In this document: piece after piece, positions 59,618 through 64,000 of the stretch
Position numbering within the stretch: position 1 is the stretch's first letter
How the letters are laid out: every line of letters begins with the position of its first letter
Assembly: GCF_024499015.1 (NCBI RefSeq)
Contig: NZ_CP098604.1
Coordinates: 4,278,001-4,342,000 of the forward strand
DNA from: Xanthomonas hortorum pv. pelargonii
GTDB lineage: Bacteria > Pseudomonadota > Gammaproteobacteria > Xanthomonadales > Xanthomonadaceae
Length of the DNA stretch: 64,000 bases
Reading direction: 5' to 3'
The notes under the pieces: model-generated
What the model was told of the DNA's origin: nothing
What the model saw: the letters and a program-made list of their open reading frames with translations, nothing else
Database searches by the model: none
Made by a program: the position numbers and the translations under genes

Positions 59618-61204
59618 ATGACCACACACGGTGCGATCACGCAAGGCAAGTTTCACAAGCGACTCAGCCTGACCGACCTGACCTTTATCGGGCTGGGTTC
59701 GATCTTCGGCTCGGGCTGGCTGTTTTCGGCCAGCCATGTCTCTTCCATCGCCGGGCCGGCGGGCATCCTGTCGTGGATACTCGGTGGCATCGCGGTGCTG
59801 CTGCTGGGCTTGGTGTATTGCGAATTAGGCGCAGCGCTGCCGCGTGCCGGCGGGGTGGTGCGCTACCCGGAGTATTCGCATGGCGCCTTGCTCGGTTCGT
59901 TGACCGGCTTCATCACCTTGATCGCGTTTTCCAGTTTGATCGCGATCGAAGTGGAAGCCGCGCGCCAATATGCGGCGGCATGGTTTCCGGTGCTCAATCA
60001 GGCCAATGGCTCGCACCCAAGCATCTGGGGTTGGTTGGTACAGCTGGCATTGCTGCTGCTGTTTTTCCTGCTCAACTATTTCAGCGTCAAGACCTTTGCG
60101 CTGGCCAACAACATCGTCAGCGTGTTCAAGTTTCTGGTGCCGATCCTGGTGATCGTGCTGCTGATGAAGCACTTCAATCCGGGCAATCTCACCGTGCACG
60201 GGTTTGCGCCTTCGGGCATGGCCGGGGTGGAAGCGGCGATCTCGGCCGGCGGCATCATCTTCGCCTACCTGGGCTTGACGCCGATCGTGTCGGTGGCCAG
60301 CGAGGTGCGCGACCCGCAGCGCAATATTCCGATCGCGTTGATCCTGTCGGTAGCGCTGTCCACGGTGATCTACGTGCTGTTGCAGCTGGCGTTTCTGGGC
60401 AGCATTCCGGCTGCGCAATTGGCGCCGGGGTGGAGCGGTATCGACAAGGTGTTTGCACTGCCGTATCACGACATCGCATTGGCCCTGGGCATGGCGTGGT
60501 TGGCCGCGTTGGTGATCTGCGATGCGATGGTGTCGCCCAGCGGCACCGGCAATATCTACATGAATGCCACCCCGCGCGTGGTGTACGGCTGGGCGCGTAG
60601 CGGCGGGTTCTTGCCGGTGCTGACGCGGGTGGATCCGCAATCGGGCATTCCGCGGCCGGCGTTGTGGTTGAGCCTGGGCCTGTCGATCTTCTGGACGTTG
60701 CCGTTCCCGTCGTGGGAGACCTTGATCGGCGTGGTGTCGGCCGCGCTGGTGCTGAGCTATGCGGTGGCGCCGGTCACCGTGGCCGCGTTGCGCCGCAGCG
60801 CGCCGGATTTGCCGCGGCCGTTCCGGGTGCGTGGTTTTGCGGTGCTGGGTCCGTTGTCGTTCATTGTCGCCGCCTTGATCATCTATTGGTCCACCTGGCC
60901 CACCTTGTCGTGGTTGCTCGGTCTGCAGGTGCTCGCGTTCGTGCTGTACGTGCTGTATCGCTTGCCCTTACGCGAGGGCCGTGCACGCTTGCTGCGGCAG
61001 GTGGGTGCATCGCTGTGGTTGATCGTGTTCTTCGTGCTGGTGATGGCGGTGTCGTGGGCGGGCACGTTCGGCGGTCACGGCTGGATCGCGCATCCGTTCG
61101 ACACCTTGAGCGTGGCGGTGATTGCGTTCTTCATTTACCACTGGGGCGCGCGTAGCGGCTTGCGCAGCGATGAGCTGGCGCTGGAGGAGGACGATGGCGA
61201 GTGA
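59618..61204 (+). CDS. APC-superfamily amino acid permease
   Basis: A 528-aa transporter with about 12-13 membrane helices. The N-terminal LSLTDLTFIGLGSIFGSGWLF and VYCELGAALPRAGG match the APC (amino acid-polyamine-organocation) signature. It probably imports amino acids or imino acids released by the neighbouring peptidases; substrate not determined. The next gene starts inside its 3' end. Confidence 0.88.
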   Translation: MTTHGAITQGKFHKRLSLTDLTFIGLGSIFGSGWLFSASHVSSIAGPAGILSWILGGIAVLLLGLVYCELGAALPRAGGVVRYPEYSHGALLGSLTGFITLIAFSSLIAIEVEAARQYAAAWFPVLNQANGSHPSIWGWLVQLALLLLFFLLNYFSVKTFALANNIVSVFKFLVPILVIVLLMKHFNPGNLTVHGFAPSGMAGVEAAISAGGIIFAYLGLTPIVSVASEVRDPQRNIPIALILSVALSTVIYVLLQLAFLGSIPAAQLAPGWSGIDKVFALPYHDIALALGMAWLAALVICDAMVSPSGTGNIYMNATPRVVYGWARSGGFLPVLTRVDPQSGIPRPALWLSLGLSIFWTLPFPSWETLIGVVSAALVLSYAVAPVTVAALRRSAPDLPRPFRVRGFAVLGPLSFIVAALIIYWSTWPTLSWLLGLQVLAFVLYVLYRLPLREGRARLLRQVGASLWLIVFFVLVMAVSWAGTFGGHGWIAHPFDTLSVAVIAFFIYHWGARSGLRSDELALEEDDGE

Positions 61205-63542
61205 GCTGCGCGGTGATGCGCGTGTGTCGCACTGGTTGCGTGGCTGCTGGAATGGGTTGGCTGCGTGCATCTTGGTGCTATCGACTGCTGCGCAGGCGGC
61301 GCCAAGCGTGGCCGATTACCAACGCTCGCTGGGGTTGCGCGAACAATGGAGTACGTTGACCGAGAACGTGGCGTGGCCCGCGCAATGGAAGGACAGCGGC
61401 GCGTTTTATTACCGCAAGACGGTGCCGGGCGGATTCGCCTTTGTCAGCATGGACGTCGCCACGCTGCAGAAAAAACCGGCCTTTGATCAACTGCGCGTGG
61501 CGCAGGCATTGCAGGCTGCGACTGGTAAGACCTACACGGCGCTGCAGTTGCCGTTCGAGCGCTTTGCGTATGCACAAGACGGCGAGGGTGACGCCGTTGC
61601 GATCCGCTTCGAGCTTGGCGAAGAGATCTGGCGTTGCACGCTGACGAGCTACCGCTGCGCACGCGATGATGCCGGTACGCAGGCACGTCCACGCGGCTTC
61701 GGTGTGGTGCGCGACCCTGTAGTACCAGCAGACAACATGCCACGTCGTTCGCCCGATGGCCGTTGGGAAGCGCTGGCCGATGGCTGGAATTTGGTCTTGC
61801 GCCGCGTTTCCGATGGGCAGCTGACCCGGCTCAGCACCGATGGTCGTGCAGAGGATTATTTCGATCCGGAGAGCATCGCCTGGTCGCCGGATTCGCAGCG
61901 GCTGGCGGTGTATCGCGTGCGTCCCGGCCTTGCCCGCCGCGTGACCCGTGTGGAGGCTGCGCCTGCGGGCGGCGGCCAGCCGGTCGTGCGCACCCAGCTG
62001 TATCCCAAGCCCGGCGATGCGGTGGATGTGGAGCGCCCGGTGGTGTTCGCCGTGGACGGCACGCGCCAGGACGTGGAGACCAGCTTGTTCGCCAATCCGT
62101 ATGTGCTGTCGCCTTTGCAGTGGCGCAGTGATGGCCGCAGCGTGAGCTTCGACTATGTGCAACGCGGCTTTCAACGCATGCGGGTGATTACGGTGGACGC
62201 GCAGACAGGTCGCGCGCATGTTGCTGTCGGCGAGGACACGTCTACATTCGTGTATGCCGACCGTAGCTTCCGTCACGAGGTAAATGGGCGCGGCGATGAA
62301 CTGCTGTGGATCTCCGAACGCGACGGCTGGCGGCATCTGTATCTGATCAATGGCCGCAGCGGTAAGCCCAAGCGACAACTCACGCATGGTGCGTGGATCG
62401 TGCGCGATGTGTTGCGCGTGGACGATGCGCAGCGGCGCATCTGGTTCACCGCCAGCGGCATGGATGCCCGCAAGGACCCGTACTACCGGCAGCTCTACAG
62501 CGTTGATTTCGACGGCCACCAGTTGACCCGGCTGACCCACACCGACGCCGATCACGATGTGACCATTGCTGAAGACGGCCGGCATTACGTCGATGTCTAT
62601 TCCCGTCCGGATCTGCCGCCGGTGATGGAACTGCACGCCATCAATGGCCGGCTGCTGCAGCAAGTGGAGCAGGGCAACATCGACAAGTTGCTGGCAGCCG
62701 GCTGGCGCGCGCCGGAGACCTTCGTGGCCAAGGGCCGCGATGGGCGCACCGACATCTGGGGCATGGTGGTGCGCCCGCGCGATTACGATCCCAGCAAGAA
62801 ATATCCGGTGATTGAGAACATCTACGCCGGACCGCACGACTCCTTCGTGCCCAAGACATTCTGGCCGTTCGGCTATCACTCCGGTGGCGACAAGCAGATC
62901 GGCATGCAGGCGCAGGCCGATCTGGGCTTTATCGTGGTGATGATCGACGGCATGGGCACCGCCAATCGCTCCAAGGCCTTTCACGATGTAGCGTGGAAAA
63001 ACCTCGGCGATTCCGGCTTTCCCGATCGCATTGCCTGGCATCGCGCGTTGGCCGCAAAAGATCCGTCCTACGATATCGGCCGGGTCGGCATCTATGGCGC
63101 GTCGGCCGGCGGGCAGAGCACGCTGGGCGCACTCGAACGCCATCCGGAGTTCTATAAAGTGGGCGTGGCGTTTGCCGGTTGCTACGACAACCGCATGGAC
63201 AAGATCAGCTGGAACGAGCAGTGGATGGGTTGGCCGGTGGATGCCAGCTATGCGCAGGCCTCGGGCGTGGTCAACGCGGCCACGCTGCAGGGCGATCTGC
63301 TGCTGATCGTCGGCGAGCAGGACAGCAATGTGGATCCTGCCTCCACGGCCCAAGTGGTCGATGCGTTGATCAAGAGCGGCAAGGACTTCGACCTGCTCAA
63401 CGTGCCCGGCGGCGAGCATTCGGTGGGCCGGTCCAGCGGGCCGATCGACTATGTGCAGCGCCGCCAGTACGACTTCTTCGTGCGCCATCTGCGCCATGAA
63501 CCCACACTGCATTGGAACTCACTACCGTCGGAGGCGCGATGA
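61194..63542 (+). CDS. DPP IV-like S9 prolyl peptidase
   Basis: A 782-aa exported serine peptidase. After the signal peptide (ending near AAQAAPS) come the beta-propeller domain (about 80-500) and an alpha/beta-hydrolase domain with the nucleophile Ser in GIYGASAGGQS, the Asp in GEQDSNVDP and the His in GGEHSVG. Family S9B removes X-Pro or X-Hyp dipeptides from the N-terminus. It overlaps the permease gene by 11 bp and the following gene by four. Confidence 0.92.
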   Translation: MASELRGDARVSHWLRGCWNGLAACILVLSTAAQAAPSVADYQRSLGLREQWSTLTENVAWPAQWKDSGAFYYRKTVPGGFAFVSMDVATLQKKPAFDQLRVAQALQAATGKTYTALQLPFERFAYAQDGEGDAVAIRFELGEEIWRCTLTSYRCARDDAGTQARPRGFGVVRDPVVPADNMPRRSPDGRWEALADGWNLVLRRVSDGQLTRLSTDGRAEDYFDPESIAWSPDSQRLAVYRVRPGLARRVTRVEAAPAGGGQPVVRTQLYPKPGDAVDVERPVVFAVDGTRQDVETSLFANPYVLSPLQWRSDGRSVSFDYVQRGFQRMRVITVDAQTGRAHVAVGEDTSTFVYADRSFRHEVNGRGDELLWISERDGWRHLYLINGRSGKPKRQLTHGAWIVRDVLRVDDAQRRIWFTASGMDARKDPYYRQLYSVDFDGHQLTRLTHTDADHDVTIAEDGRHYVDVYSRPDLPPVMELHAINGRLLQQVEQGNIDKLLAAGWRAPETFVAKGRDGRTDIWGMVVRPRDYDPSKKYPVIENIYAGPHDSFVPKTFWPFGYHSGGDKQIGMQAQADLGFIVVMIDGMGTANRSKAFHDVAWKNLGDSGFPDRIAWHRALAAKDPSYDIGRVGIYGASAGGQSTLGALERHPEFYKVGVAFAGCYDNRMDKISWNEQWMGWPVDASYAQASGVVNAATLQGDLLLIVGEQDSNVDPASTAQVVDALIKSGKDFDLLNVPGGEHSVGRSSGPIDYVQRRQYDFFVRHLRHEPTLHWNSLPSEAR

Positions 63543-64000
63543 TGCGTTTGTTTGCCCTGAAAATGGCGCAACCGCGCGGCCGTATCGCAGGCCTGCTGTG
63601 GTCGCTCGCGGTGTTAGCCAGTAGCGCGCCGCTGCTTGCCAGTGCAGAAGACCTGCCGCGCTTCGTTACCCAAAACGGTCGCCATGCGGTGTTCGTCGAT
63701 GGCGCGCCATATACCGTACTGGCCGCGCAACTGCACAACTCCAGTGCCTGGCCGGCCGTGCTGCCGAAGGCGCTGGACGAGGTGGTCACGCTGCATGCCA
63801 ACACGGTGGAAGCACCGGTGTATTGGGAGCAGTTCGAGCCGGCGCCCGGGCGCTTCGATACCACCAACGTGGATGCCTTGATTGCCGGCGCGCGCAAGCG
63901 TGGGCTGCGTGTGGCGTTGTTGTGGTTCGGCAGCTGGAAGAACGGCCAGATGCATTACGTCCCCGAATGGATCAAGCGCGACGAGGCCACCTATCCGCGC
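63539..64000 (+). CDS. GH35/42-like beta-galactosidase, DUF5597 type (3' end outside window)
   Basis: The first 154 residues of an exported glycoside hydrolase. A signal peptide (to about LLASAE) is followed by PRFVTQNGRHAVFVDGAPYTVLAAQLHNSSAWP and HANTVEAPVYWEQFEPAPGRFD, the N-terminal TIM-barrel pattern of GH35/GH42 beta-galactosidases. The catalytic residues lie beyond the window. It overlaps the S9 peptidase stop by four bases, so it is coexpressed with it and could trim galactose from plant glycoproteins. Confidence 0.82.
   Translation, partial: MMRLFALKMAQPRGRIAGLLWSLAVLASSAPLLASAEDLPRFVTQNGRHAVFVDGAPYTVLAAQLHNSSAWPAVLPKALDEVVTLHANTVEAPVYWEQFEPAPGRFDTTNVDALIAGARKRGLRVALLWFGSWKNGQMHYVPEWIKRDEATYPR

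Noticed and set aside
61278..63512. A 744-codon minus-strand frame across the S9 peptidase
   Set aside because: The plus strand encodes a full S9 enzyme with catalytic residues; the minus frame is low-complexity shadow.

Overview
The window is a chromosomal segment of a Xanthomonas. It carries the complete xanthan gum operon gumB to gumM in its canonical order, preceded by the thrS-infC-rpmI-rplT-pheS-pheT-ihfA-merR block and a tRNA-Pro gene. A LOV-histidine kinase-response regulator about 17 kb past the operon fits the X. citri/axonopodis group. That species-level placement rests on remembered synteny, not on a search.

Layout: (1) 1-1332 is the 3' end of a VirB4 type IV secretion ATPase, with base use unlike the rest, followed by about 840 bp without a gene that holds a 135-bp element with perfect 12-bp terminal inverted repeats. 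(2) 2171-9920 is the translation and nucleoid block; infC starts at ATC, a hairpin-rich leader precedes pheS, and a palindromic repeat lies between pheS and pheT. (3) A tRNA-Pro(GGG) gene and its terminator separate this from gumB. (4) 10531-24575 is gumB-M: export and chain-length proteins (B, C), lipid-linked assembly (D, M, H, K, I), acetyl and pyruvyl decoration (F, G, L), flippase (J) and polymerase (E). (5) 24610-32167 is the gumN/O/P extension: a cupin, a TraB/GumN protein, then a tightly overlapping row of KASIII-like enzyme, metallo-beta-lactamase-fold hydrolase, SDR, frameshifted HpnI-like glycosyltransferase, unassigned small protein and GT1 glycosyltransferase. This looks like an uncharacterised lipid or glycolipid pathway attached to the gum locus. 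(6) 32292-47901 is mixed housekeeping and stress genes (dxs, HNH nuclease, acyl-CoA dehydrogenase, two envelope lipid-associated proteins, tRNA-Phe, methyltransferase, SMR pump, LOV kinase, yggX, mutY, ftsY), with two repeat-rich intergenic regions that share a 108-bp palindrome.

(7) 47185-64000 is a one-directional catabolic row beginning beside a divergent PAS-AraC regulator. It holds trans-4-hydroxyproline epimerase, a three-subunit D-hydroxyproline dehydrogenase, a DapA-family deaminase, ketoglutarate semialdehyde dehydrogenase, an Xaa-Pro dipeptidase, two DUF885 peptidases, an amino-acid permease, a DPP IV-like S9 peptidase and the start of a beta-galactosidase-like glycoside hydrolase. 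Together they look able to take hydroxyproline-rich plant glycopeptides down to 2-oxoglutarate.

Reading-frame defects: the HpnI-like glycosyltransferase lacks one base at a G run, the essential gene ftsY has one base too many in a G/C run, and one DUF885 gene has ACG where its ATG should be. Two of the three lie in homopolymers, so sequencing error must be weighed against real mutation.
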